This document shows, in pieces, positions 24,070 through 60,525 of a stretch of DNA of 64,000 nt. This DNA comes from Capitella teleta. Its lineage: Eukaryota; Annelida; Polychaeta; Capitellidae. The stretch is from contig KB302492.1 of the NCBI GenBank assembly GCA_000328365.1, positions 112,914 to 176,913 on the forward strand, written 5' to 3'. Position numbers and translations under genes: made by a program. The first letter of the stretch is position 1; every line of letters begins with the position of its first letter. The notes beneath the pieces are model-generated. The model was not told the origin of the DNA and ran no database searches. It saw only the letters and a program-made list of their open reading frames with translations.

Positions 24070-27000
24070 ATGTCTTTTTCAGCGGAGGAATATCTCCCTT
24101 CTCTGGTAATGTTCTACGTGTTGTGTGTGCTCCTGGTCAGCTTGCCAGGTCTTCAAGCTCAAGGTCAGTGTTCAACCTCTTCCTTTGACCTCCTCTCTCT
24201 GTGTTCTGTGTGCGTTGCTTCCATATTAAACGTGTGCATTCTTGATGATATATCTGCTATTGGTTTAGAGTTTATAGCTAGCTCATTGGTTCTGTCTTGA
24301 GATTAGAGTTTCGTACGATGTTTGCTGGGTCATTTTGTATCCTGTGTATTGATTGGTCTATTCACTATTTGATGCTGCTGCGTCCTAGTTCCACATTACG
24401 ACTTTGAGCCCTCAGAACAGGATTTAAACTGAGTCACACAGACACCAAGTTCATGGATTGCAATACGACTCGAATTCAGTTATATACACCAAAGTCCAAT
24501 TTACGTAGCATACACTTAATGTCAAATTTGATCGCAAAGCAATAATGATGCATCTCCATTACACGGATGTATACATAACATAATACTATTTACTAAAGTA
24601 GATTAGACGCATGTGGGTCTGCCATGCATAGTATTGCACACCCCCTTACAATTCTCAGCATAAGCAATGTTTAAATTTGAAACCAGGGCATGTGCACAGA
24701 AGCTGTATAAATATACAGCATTATGCTGAGCATAGCAAGTCTAAATATAATATCACCATAAAGATAAACATAGTGTTACTAGATACAGTTATTACTATTT
24801 TAGTTATGACTTGCTAATTAGGATATAACAGCACTATGTATACAGCTGTCTATGAATAATAATAGTTTATGTCCATTGCAACCTTCCGCCAATCCGTGTT
24901 GAGTATCAAAAAGCTACTTGCGTCGTGGAATCTTGGTTTCAATCGTGTAATTTTAATCAAACAAGGAGGAACTCAATCCCATTGAACTAAATCCATGTAT
25001 GAATCTTCCTTGCTTCTGGCTATAAGTTCTCTGTGTTCGGGATTACTTTGTACATATATACATGTAGTTGACACACTTCTTTTGCTCAACGTAGATTTGT
25101 ATTATGCTTTCTTTTGGTGACAGCACATTGTGAGCATGGCTGGACCTTATCCGCCGACCACTGTTATCGGTATGTCAACACCCAGGTGTCTCAAGGAGCT
25201 GCAGTCAATGCCTGCAATGAATCGGATGCGCTGTTGGCCAGTATCCAGTCAAATGACACGGAAACGTTCCTTGTGAATCTAACGTAAGTATACAAGTATA
25301 CACGCAGTTCAGTCTATACATTCTATGCTTGTCGTTGTTGACAGGCTCTCTTTATGAATCTCCGCGTATTTTCTAATGATTTTGATTTTAGTTTTCATCC
25401 AAATATGAACGCACCCGTAATAATTATATCCTGTGAAATATATGCCGACAATGAAAATGTAAACGTGTATGCATGACCATATTATTTACTGTATTATGTT
25501 ATTCTGAAATATATTTTACAACGGTGAACAAATAAATATCCACATTTAAAATCAAGGCTTATTGTGCCCTTATCTTTGTGCCATTAATATTAATAAATCC
25601 CCTTGAAAGAAACCCTTATACATCCAAAGCTTAACCTTTACGTACAGGTATGATATAATACTGTGTACTAAAGGTAAACCCAGCTATGGCGTCGAGTATA
25701 AAAATATCTTTGTTGTGTAAGGTCAACGTTAAGTCTCATGGTGTGAACCCTTGCCTGGCATAATAACAACATCGTGTTTGTTCTTTTAACAAAAGATCTT
25801 TTTTTCGCTCGATTTTATAGTTTTGTGACCGACGGCTATGCATAGCTTTTTGCTCAGTGATGTGTGGCAGCTTTTATGTTGTTGCTAAGAAGATGAAGTT
25901 CAGCTGAACGCCTGTGCTTGTCTTTTATAGCTTATAAAATTAATTACAAAAGTGCTCAAGTTTTCAAGGCATGCTTGTAGCCGTGACACTGCTTTGCTTC
26001 TCCTCCTACTCTCTCGATAATGGCATCTTAATTATAAGTTGTATGCATTTCTCATCAACTTCAACGTAGCTATTAAAAAGATAGGTGTTTCAGATTTTGT
26101 ATACGCATTGCTATGGATACCATATTATGTGATAGAATACCAACGTACAATGGTAACAACTGCACGCAAATATGACTTAATTATTCCACACGTATGACCT
26201 ACTTCTCTGGGTTATTTAAGCAAAACAACGAAAGCAATAAACCTTAAACCAGGAAGTGAAGAGATCATGTTCGTGTCAAAAGATGGTTAAGGCATTAAAC
26301 TGAACATTAAGAAACGTCTGAATTTTTGAATAGTTGCTACTGTATGTATGAATCTACCCTTGATCATTAAATTGAAAATGTCACGAATGCAACCTTATAT
26401 TCATAGAGGATGACGTCAAGTTAAATATATACATGCAACGCACATGTAATAAAATATGCTTTAATAAATAAATCCCCGATTTCACCTCAACTCAAAAGTA
26501 CTTTATAAAGTATTTATAAAGTACTTTATAAAGTACTTTATATTTATCAGCAGTAGGCCGTATGTGACATACGTGCACATGATGTCGGAGTTTTTTTTCC
26601 TTTTCTCTTTTTTAATAATCCTATAGGAATGTGTTTCTTATTGCTGAATGATGTGGGAAATAAACTTGATAACTCAATTCTTTAACCTGTTGATGCACGA
26701 ATGACTCGAATTACTTAATAAACAGAGCATTTGCAAATATATGAAAATAATATATATTAACAAACGCTATATTCACCTATTCATTTACACTGAATATGAG
26801 ACAGAGACCAAAGTAAAGTTTTTTTGGTTCAGAAATTTCCATAGCGAATCAGTTATTTATGCATCTTAACTTATCGTATATTTTATCTTATATCCATACA
26901 GAAAACCCAATCAGGCCTGGATCGGTCTGAATCGAGTCGGATCGACGGGTGATTGGATGTGGGCGAGCGGTGAGCCAGTCGAACCCTACGAAAACTGGGC

Positions 27001-27884
27001 AAAAGCCGAACCAGGAGATAGTGAAACATGTGCTCGCTTGAAAGAAGGCCAATGGTGGGGCATAGGTTGTCATGTGACTTACGGATATGTCTGCGAAAAA
27101 AAGGCACTTGAATCTAGTGCTGTGACATCAACCTCTAGCAGTACCACAAGCAGTACTCCCGACCAGTACCACCACAACTTCTAGCAGTACCACAAGCAGT
27201 ACTCCGACCAGTACCACCACAACTTCGCCAAGTACTGCAATGACTTCAACAAGTAGTACCACTTTAAATTCCGTCAAAACGGCCGAGTCAACCACGCCTT
27301 TAAAAACCGATGCGTCTACGTCATCATCCTCACCAGAAACTACGTCACCATCGTCTAATGTGACGTCACAATCTAGCCAAGAACAATGCAGTCAAGCAGG
27401 TCAGAGTTCATACCAAGTTTTCAGTGGTAATACTATAGCTTAAACATTTTCACCTACATATCAATATCCAATTGTAAATCCCAATTGAATACCTGCTTTA
27501 ACTAAATACCCTTCTTACAGGTTGGATAGTTGCTGGCATAGCTCTATTTCTACTCCTGGCGTGCATCGTCTTAACAACAGTTTACATTCTAAGGTAAGTT
27601 GACCCCCCACTGAATAAATTGAATATTGATATATTTTTAACAGATTACGCAGTCAGGTAAAAGAGCTGCAAGGCTACCAGAAGGTGTATCATGGGTTTGA
27701 CAACCAGGGCTCAAGATATAGTTATGAGATTCCAAGCAGCAACACACGCCAGATCAACAATTCACCAGACTCACCTGATGCACCCAAGCAAAATGGCACA
27801 CCGAAGCTGATTTCGCAAAACAATAACGTCGTTGACCCGAAAACAAAAATCCAAAACTTGTTAAATGAATATAACAATGTGTAA
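24070..27884 (+). CDS. Type I membrane C-type lectin with mucin-like stalk
   Basis: Carbohydrate- or ligand-binding receptor of the cell surface. Exons 24070-24163 (signal peptide, FYVLCVLLVSLPGLQAQ), 25124-25283, 26902-27399, 27521-27593 and 27644-27884. Exons 2-3 form one C-type lectin domain: CEHGWTLSADHCYRY at its start, then WIGLNRVGSTGDWMW, and CARLKEGQWWGIGCHVTYGYVCEKK split here only for length. There is no clear EPN or WND calcium motif, so sugar binding is uncertain. A Thr/Ser-rich stalk with a 45-base tandem repeat follows, then a transmembrane exon (WIVAGIALFLLLACIVLTTVYIL) given here as WIVAGIALFLLL plus ACIVLTT, and a cytoplasmic tail of about 80 residues. Odd: the first stalk repeat has CCC (27158-27160) where the second has CC, which shifts the frame to a stop at 27181-27183; one base less reads through to the end. 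Confidence 0.85.
26494..26542. repeat. Palindromic tandem repeat in lectin intron
   Basis: Overlapping copies of the self-complementary unit AAGTACTTTATAAAGTACTT and a shorter TATTTATA spacer. It could form a hairpin or cruciform. It lies in the long intron before the second lectin-domain exon. Confidence 0.8.
27134..27225 (+). repeat. 45-base coding minisatellite in lectin stalk
   Basis: Two tandem copies starting TCTAGCAGTACCACAAGCAG, at 27134 and 27180. The first copy is 46 bases owing to one extra C; the unit otherwise codes for 15 Ser/Thr-rich residues, suited to O-glycosylation. Confidence 0.85.
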
Positions 27885-28258
27885 CAATTAACAATGACGG
27901 TTGAAGTGTGAACGTTGTACAAAGAGACCTGTGTTGGTTAATCCACGGATCATGGTATTAATTAGACTTGGATCAGATTAATTGCAGGGGAATTATTGGA
28001 ATACAGGTAGGTGCATCTCTGGTATAGGTGTTCAGATTAACTAGGGTTGATTGTATATTTGGGGGATTGTGAATGATTCCATGTATTATGGGTAAATACT
28101 GAAGAATTTACCTGCATGTTAACAGATAGCTATTTAATGAGCATTATTAATATTATTACTAATTGTTATAATTATCTTAGGGGTTGATCTCCTTTGGATG
28201 TATGTTAATGAGTTAACGAATTATTAATAATTTATATTCTTGCCAATGTTTATTCTAT

Positions 28259-28315
28259 AAATAAAATTATCGATAAAACAGTGAGAAAAAAATTTGTATT
28301 AATATTTTTATTTTT
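28259..28315. terminator. Convergent poly-A signals of lectin and TTC13
   Basis: A plus-strand AATAAA at 28259-28264 suits the lectin gene that stops at 27884, and a minus-strand AATAAA near 28309 suits TTC13, whose stop is at 28508. The two genes therefore end tail to tail within about 50 bases or with overlapping UTRs. Cleavage sites are inferred. Confidence 0.5.
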
Positions 28316-28507
28316 CAACAGATCTATAAAAAAAGATATTCAAAAATTTGAGCACATTGGCAAAATGCCAAAAAGGAAGATAAAGGAATGTGAGACCACA
28401 GAAATCAACAAACACACAAAGTAAAATTAACAATTATTGAACAAAAAAACGAAAAGAAAAAAAAGGATTTTAAAAGCAAATTAATTTTTCACTCATCTCG
28501 AAAGAAC

Positions 28508-31500
28508 TTAGCAAATGATTTTTGGTAAATTCAGAACTTCGATGAGGTTTCTGATCGTAGGTAGCGCCTCGGAAACAAACGGCAAATCTGCGAGATTGGA
28601 TTTCTCCCCCTGCCTGAGATCGAAAAAATAAAATAAAAATAGGTCACGAAAATCAGGTCATGGTGACCTACTTTTGAATCTTCATCCATAATTTCGTAAC
28701 TAAAATGAAAGATTCGGGTTTTCCTGCTAACAGAGCCTCCAGCTCCAGTAACTGTCATTTAATTACAATAATTAATTTCCAAACTTGACGCGACCATAAC
28801 GAACCTTGCCCGGAGGAAGCCTTCCGGTAACTTCCCAGCCGAATGACATCACCATTCCCATCGCAAGCGTGTAGGCCACAACGCCAGTGCTCCTCGTCAA
28901 TGGGCCCCAGTTGTGCACGTAATAAATCATCGTAAGAATCGAATCAATAACACGATCAGCATCCTACGGGGAAGAGAGATTACAAAGAAACCTCATCTAC
29001 TTTTATCCATGCAAACCGGATCTTTTGTTCGACTGGCAAATATCCTGATATCGCGGTTGATTCGCTGGTAACTGGAAGTAATCTCATTTGCAAATTCCTT
29101 GCTTCGATCCATATGCGAAGGAAGGTGAAGGTGGAATTGTAACTTCTGGTCGCTACAAAAAAGAAATTTTTAAATAAAAATTATGATTGACCTTAATTGA
29201 AAGGTCAAGAGTTTACCTATCAGGTGCGAGAGTTATAACTCCGCCTTCTAATCTAATCTTGGGATCCCGAGTACTTGGAACTTGCATGGAGAGTGAGAGG
29301 CCGTTGGTTGGAAGAGAAGAGTACTTCATAAGTTTAAGTAAATCTTCAGCTGTTCGTATGGAAAACATGTCCTTGGCTAAGGCTGTGTACTGCGAATCGC
29401 TGGTCAGTATACAGAGTCAACAAAGGTGTTTTATACGCGGATAAAAGAAGCTTACGTTTGGTGATGCAGCATCGATTTGATCAATTTATAAACAACTTCA
29501 AAATAACCGTTTAAACGCGGACTGACTGAGTAGCCACTGAAAACAGGCATATTTGACACCAAAATTAATTTAAAAAACCTTGCTGCTTGCTAGTGTACCG
29601 AATGAAATGATATGTCGTGGTGTAACCAGGTATAGCATCAGAATAAACAACTGGCATTTCCGGATCAGCAATTTGAAGATATTTTGCGATCAATTGCAGA
29701 ATTTCCAGGTGAATATCTGTGGAGAATACCAAAAATATAAATTAAAATCTTCAATCTTCACGCAAGGAATTCCGTACTTTTAAACTCCGGGACTTCAATT
29801 TCAGTCCACAATTTCTGCAACAGTTGCGAGACGTGAACAGCCGCCAACCCCATGGCCAAGTTGACCCTCGGCCGAGCTAAATGACCGTCAACATTCGACT
29901 CAGTTAAATTGCCGATTCTTTTTGCTGCACACAGGAGAACTTGAGTAGCGTTTGGAAGAGAAGACCATGAGACAGACTCCACGTCTCTGAAAGGAATAAA
30001 TGTTTCACTTTCATGTTCTATTTAGACGATAAGACTGTTTACTTGATATTTGGCTGAATTCCTGGCATTGCTTCAAAATCCTTTATAATATTTAAATTAT
30101 TCATCATTTCATAAAATACTATTAAATTTCCCACTGACCTGAATGAGGTATGGAGATTGATGGACCCAGTTGACTTTGAACGCGGGGCTCAAATGAGCTT
30201 CGAGGTCAAAGTTCATAATGCTGCCATCCAACTTTTGATGTAAATATCGCGAATATTCTTTTGGAAATTAATTTTATAATACATAACTATGTGAGATAAC
30301 CTAAAAATATTCCGCACCTCTCAAGTAATGTGCTTGTATAAACTCGGGTGATAACTGCAACTGAGGAGTGTTGGAATAAGCAGTCACCTGAGAAAATACA
30401 AATTGGAATAAATTTCGCCGAGTGTCGGAGGTTTTGGATGAACCTGAGTATGAGATAGGACAGCGGTGTAGAGTTGTCCGCTCGCTGTGTGAACGAGGCC
30501 TTTGAAGTATAAGCAAACCAGATCCTTATCATCGATTGATAAACATTTCTACAGAAGTTGATCAAAGCATTGAGTAAGAATTGTCAGAAGCGTTTTATTA
30601 AACTTTTACCTCCAGCACCGACAAGGCGTATTCAAACTGGCCGCGTTGGTAGGCAGTTAAAGCTTTGAGTTGAAGAGATTTCTTGCTGTTTGGCTGAAGG
30701 TGGAGCGAGGCGTTTAAGCTGATTTTGAATCGACGAAAGTCCGACAACTCCCTACAAGAATAAATGCTCATGACGGCTCTTTTTGTACTTCATAATGATC
30801 GAGGATTAATGCATCGAAGAGAACAGCTACCTGTAGCAAAAAGCCAGCGCTAGATGACTTTCAAAAAGATCCTTGCGTTTTCGTAGAACTTCTCGTAAAA
30901 CTTCAATAGCAGTCTGTCGAAAGAGGGAAAAAAAGTGTTCATGGAATATTGTTATTATTATATTACAGTACTAACACGAATTTTTCCTCGGTAAAACAAA
31001 ATCAGAGCCATATTATAGAAGCCAAACACCGAGTGCGGCCCCTCCATCTGAGCAGAAACACGTAGATCCTTCTCACCATTCAACAAATCCTGGTGATGGA
31101 AAATCAGGAAAAATCCTATAATTAATCCCGAAAAACTCACGTTGGTGAGCAGTCTGTGTGTCCCACGCAAAAATAACGCTCTCTCATTGTTGTACGAAAA
31201 CGAACTGTCGGCCAATTCTTCCGCTTCGGCATAATTTCCAGTCATCATTAAAATCTTAAAACAAAAGATTATTTTTTAATATTCATTAGCAAAATTATGA
31301 ATGAATAATGCCTGGGCTTTAGTTTGGCGAATTTCCCCGTTGAATGTATCCATTTCAAACGCTCTGTTTATGTCTTTCAGAGCGGAATCCAGCGAGGACT
31401 GGAATTAGGTCACTGCATGAATATTCATGAGGGTTAAGCAGTGCGTACCTGTTCCTCCCTGTGAACGTACGCGAGACTTCTACAGTAATAAGCGCTGATG

Positions 31501-32500
31501 ACGTTTGGCATTTTCTGAAGTGGATAATTAATTTAATTATTAATGAATGATCTCATTCAATTCAAGATCTGAAGACCTTAATTATAGCAGAGAAGTGCGT
31601 GATGCTTGCTTCGACCATCCCGATACTCAGAAGCAACAACCCATGCGCTGGTAAAAATCAATTTATAAAATAAATACAATCTCGTATTTTTTACGTACCT
31701 AATTTTTTATCCAGAATCTCATCATCAGCACTAAGGGGAAGTAATTTATGCTCACATAACACTGCCCCAAGTTCCTGGGAAGAGTGAAATTTTTGTTTTT
31801 ATTATAGTATATGAACAATATGGAGGGATTGGCTTTCATATCAGATACCTTAATTTTGTCCGCGTTGCTTTTGGATAAAGCAAAACTATCCGGATCCACG
31901 CTTTCTCTCAGCCTGCCGACTGTTCTGCATAAGGTCTTTTGATCGCCACTTAATTTATCTAAAAATTATAAAATATCTTTCAATGAAACACTCGATCCTT
32001 CGCATACAAATTTAATAATAATCCAAAATCAATCTCTAACAAAACAGAAGTAGGTCACTAGGTCACATACCACAGAAAGCGAATGCATTCCACATAAACA
32101 CCCCAATTATAGGCATAGGGAATTGCGAATGGGGAGAAGCGGAGTCTCGATTCAAAAGCGCAATAAGATCCCCGAGAGAATTCACGCCCTGGGCCCTCTG
32201 CGAAGGTTGCGTCAATTGCTGTCCGCTGGAATCCATGTAAACTTGGGCAGTGGGGTGGATACGTTTAGACAGTTCTGCGTCGAGTGGCTGACGTCCCTGG
32301 GAGGGTCGAGGGCAGTGAGGATCTACGGGAGAGGGTCCGTCGAAAGAGTTTCCGTGTCGCACGGTGATAACTTTCTCTGAGCCGTCATCGTTGGTAATGT
32401 AAATGTTGGCGACTCCACAATCATCGCCAGTTTGGGACGAAATCCTCGCGAAAATAGTCAATAAATACAACCAGTGACAAACTTGTTTGGCTGCAGCCAT
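28508..32500 (-). CDS. TTC13: Tetratricopeptide repeat protein 13
   Basis: TPR protein with signal peptide, conserved in animals and related to plant SRFR1; its molecular role is poorly known. Twenty-two exons: 32071-32500, 31849-31958, 31699-31774, 31577-31647, 31449-31514, 31312-31398, 31141-31254, 30976-31089, 30832-30913, 30610-30751, 30444-30548, 30318-30387, 30139-30257, 30043-30080, 29778-29986, 29599-29716, 29456-29536, 29217-29399, 29017-29152, 28805-28963, 28672-28751, 28508-28613. Product about 898 residues (human about 860). Signal peptide MAAAKQVCHWLYLLTIFA; TPR units through the first 500 residues; human-like stretches include HYLREYSRYLH, IADPEMPV and LPTIRNLIEVLN. Odd: exon 9 has four T where five are needed to join exon 10 in frame (near 30838-30844), and the exon 6 donor is GC, not GT. 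Introns are mostly 50-110 bases. Family call is firm. Confidence 0.92.
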
Positions 32501-33009
32501 GCTGGCAAATAGTGCACCAGATGCACGGTTGAAACAAAAGGTGCGTTATGATTGAGGGGATTTGCCTTCCTGGATTAAGGGGGATATTTTGTTCGTATAT
32601 TTCGCGATAAACCGGATGTATCTTCATGGAAGGCTCGTTACTATTAGTCTGCTTGAAATATGCTAATTATTGCTGCGTTGTCATGGTTGCAACCATGATT
32701 ACCATCTTCTCAGCTGCGCACTCATAGCGAGCGTTGCAACTTGCAAAAATAATGACACGTGTCCTAACGAAAGTGAAAGTACATTGTAAACATAAAACAT
32801 ATCCAGAAATGCGATAAATGTCGTCATCGTGTATTCTAGTAGTCAGTTCCTAAAAAATAACTTATTTAAATACTAGCACACCGGGTAGTTATCGGGTAGT
32901 TATGTCATAGTATACAGCTATACAGGACTACATTCAAATGATTGCAAGAATACCGTCTTATGAATTAAAATAAACTTCTCCGTGGATTTCCGATTTGGGC
33001 AGGTCAGGT
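32501..33009. other. TTC13 promoter side
   Basis: Sequence upstream of the minus-strand TTC13 start, with its presumed promoter and 5' UTR. No specific element is clear. Confidence 0.4.
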
Positions 33010-33640
33010 CAAAAGATTTAACTTAAGTAGATAAATAAAAGATGCTTCTCCGTCTCCTCTTGGCCACACACACACTTCCTATCATCTTCATCGTATCTCC
33101 ACGCCACATTTGCACTTGCCCTCACCAGCAGACTCTCTCCTCTGACCATCATAGGCACTCTGGTCCCATCTCCACTGTCAGCGTACCTCTCCATTCTCAG
33201 ATCTTTCCTCTCTTCTGCATATCCTCTTGTTCTCTCTGTACACTTCAATTTTCCTCTCCACTTCTCCAACTCTCTTTGCTTCACCTTCCTCTCCACTTTC
33301 TCCTCCACTTTCTCTACCCATCCATCCGCGGAATCTTCTATATTTTATCATGAATAGTAAACCCATCGATCGAGGGTATACCCTGTGGCGATACGATTGA
33401 CCGCCCTCCACCAGTCCGACTTCAGCCCTATCTCGAGTAAAACTCCTCTTCCCACCTCCGCCACCATGCTTCCTCCTACGTAGATCTTTCTAACATATCC
33501 CATCTTCGCTTTCGCCTCCCACTCGATCACTGAATGTGCTCCATCCACTTTCTGCGTGAATGCACGCACTCCTCACACTTACGTAGATGTGCCTTCCATA
33601 GCCACCTTCCGAATGCTTCGTTATGATCACGCATCTACCA
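33010..33640 (-). mobile_element. Degraded LINE fragment, C-terminal zinc knuckle region
   Basis: The minus-strand frames 33348-33569 and 33018-33308 look like the end of a non-LTR retrotransposon polyprotein. The second contains WRYDEDDRKCVCGQEETEKH, the C-x-C...E-T-x-x-H form typical after reverse transcriptase. Purine-rich spacing separates the parts. Truncated at both ends; subfamily not determined. Confidence 0.55.
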
Positions 33641-34414
33641 CATTAATTATTGTTTGATTGTCATGCTAATGTGCGCGCTCTTAGTTTCGCTGAATTGCAC
33701 TTGTGATCAATTATACCAATGTTGTTATTCCAATGGGAGATTATCGCAATATCTGTACCGAATGCAGTCCACGTGTCGTGGAATCACCGTCAATGACGTC
33801 ATTCGTACGTCTGACGTCATTCTGAGCCGTCTCAGTTGATTAGAAACAGTAATTAATTATTTCAGATTGCAGAAGCTAATTGAAACCGGACAACTTTTAC
33901 ATTTTAACCATGTTTTAACATACAAAATTAGGGCCTCTGTCCATTTTTATTTTTATTTTATTTTTTTTTTTGAGATCCAAATTCAAAAGGTTAAGCATAT
34001 AATTATATATGGTGTCAGAGGAGGTTCGAAGCCCATCACTAACCCCGTGTGTTTGGGAAGGCATTCATCTCCTGCTTTTCCCCTCTGACCAAATAAACAG
34101 GAAGCCGAGGCTGAATAAGTCCGCAAAGAAGACCCAATTCACGTCGGCAATTCTATTCCTGCAGGGACGACAAGCACTCTATGCTTTACTTGGAACATGC
34201 AGGTGTGCCACTGCTTACTAGTATTCTCTGTAGATTAGTGTTCATAGATCTTTATGTCTAAAATAAGAGTAACACACTGTGCCTTAATTGCAGGTCTGTA
34301 TACGTACCCAGCGTGTTGCAGGTCACTAATGGAAAATTGGAGGCACTCACTCATCTCCTATTTAATAAATATCAAGCTCAACTCACGGTTGTTCATCGTA
34401 GATTAGTAGCAGGT
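33641..34414. other. Intergenic, nothing recognised
   Basis: AT-rich with T runs near 33940-33972. No supported gene. Confidence 0.5.
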
Positions 34415-34530
34415 AGCGCACTGGCATTCGGCCTTGTTCAATTGTTACCAGTATAAGTTATGTAGTTTGGCAGCATTGCAGAGCCACCGAGGAATCATAA
34501 CGTACGTCATGGCTCGATTGGGTCATAATA
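34415..34530 (-). repeat. Degenerate SINE body fragment
   Basis: CGGCCTTG, TTTGGCAGCATTGCAGAGCC and a following TCATAACG...GGCTCGATTGGGTC order match the body of the SINE at 21987-22367 in the same orientation, with several changes. The B-box region is eroded. Confidence 0.6.
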
Positions 34531-36385
34531 TAATAATGACACAGGCACACACCGATGACAGGTGGTATCTCATTGGCTGCTATTTATAGTAACATTTAGT
34601 CAACTGGTCGTATTCAGCAAATACTGTGAATTCATTTTCACTCGCTTGTGAGCAATCCTGGGAATTCCGAGTGACGTCATGTGAAATTGATGTACCATAA
34701 TAGGGGTGATTTTTTATGTGCCGGTTCTTCTTTTCGGTAGCGCCGTAGATCAGTGAAGCCAGTACCCAGTGATGACACATACTGCATGTATTAGATGCGT
34801 TATTTGTAGACAAGGCAGCGACCTGACCGGCGCCACAGCCAATGCATTGTACACGTGCTTGTACAATTGTACACGTACTAGTACCTGGAATTGCATAGTC
34901 TACACGTGCTTCATGTCGAGTTTCGTTAATCAGTATGGACACGCTATAAGGATACTGGCTTTACGAACGACTCTTGGCATAGATATACATATATATAGAT
35001 AACGTATTCGATTTCAAATCATTGTGGGTTCAGTATACTTGTGATTGTTTAGAAGGGATTCATTTTTTGCTGGGAGCTTACTATATAGTGTATAGTAATA
35101 CATCTATACTTATGCAAGTAGGCCTGTCATGCATGGAATGCAAGTTTTCTTTCAATGTACAATAAGTACACAATGAATATGCATAAAAATTGAGCAACAT
35201 TGCATAATTTGTGTCGTTCATGACGCGAATAAAATTGTTATATTGTGTGACAGTGTTTATGATACCTTTTTCGATTGGTGACTAGTTCTCCCTCCCTTTC
35301 AGTGGCCAGCGACTTTCAAGACGACTAAGCGAACCATTCGGCCAGCACCTCTCTTCATGTTATTACACAGGTGAGTCATGCTGATATCACTGATATCAGC
35401 ACGTGCTAGTATACGGTTGTCCCTGTATCACACAGGCATATGTGTTCTGATGTATGAATCAAAGGTGTGAAATATGCGAGGCCTATATAGTCGGCGTAAT
35501 TAGCTGCTTCCTCACTAGTTAACCTCTCTTTAAGTCACCGAATAATTTAAGATATCATAACATGAAATGAGCCTAGTATAGCAACATTGCATAAGAAAAA
35601 TTCCATTGTATGGCGTTTAAGTATAATAATTATATCCTTCGATTCATATATGGTTGATATATACAGTATATGATGCGTATGTTGACAGCGGGAATACGTT
35701 CGCATTCTAGACTATATTTTCTATTCATATATGCATCGTCAATTCCCCATCCTATCTCTGTTATATATGCATGTAAATATTGCATGACCTCGATATCCAA
35801 TCCACGATTGCGTAATCCTCTTCTCTATACTTATAGGCAGCTGTGATCTGATTTCGTTGCTCGGTAATAGCCATTGTCTAACGAGCAGACGACGCCCCAG
35901 CANNNNNNNNNNNNNNNNNNNNNNNNNNNNNNNNNNNNNNNNNNNNNNNNNNTCGTGCCCTAAACAAACACGTAACTCTACCGAAGCTGAGAGGGTGGGA
36001 ACCAAACATTATGACTGGATCATAACGTTCTAAAATATGCATCATTCATTTCCCCTCGTAATCTGAGTAGTGATAAATAACTCGACTGAAAACACATTTA
36101 CGGTTACAAATAAAATGTTTTATCGAAATAAATACCCCGAGTGCAATATTGATCCATGTCAAATTATAAAAAAGACATCATATTATCATTTAATCAGTGA
36201 AACACCACCTATTTATCACCCCCTTATAACCTAAATGATGCGTTGACGTTTGTTTTGCTGTGATCACCTGCAGTCACGTGATCCTAGCGGAAGCTGTCAA
36301 ATCTCTTTTTCTGTTCCCTGCTTGCTACACTCGGCAGTTGCAGAGCTCCTTTCCACAACCTCTGCGGAATTGTCCAGGCGACAGG
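34531..36385. other. Upstream region of protein kinase D
   Basis: AT-rich sequence with a 50-base assembly gap (35903-35952). It should contain the kinase promoter and perhaps 5' UTR exons, none of which can be placed. Confidence 0.45.
35903..35952. other. Assembly gap (50 N)
   Basis: Run of N of round length, probably a gap of unknown size. Confidence 1.
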
Positions 36386-60525
<24,140 letters not shown>

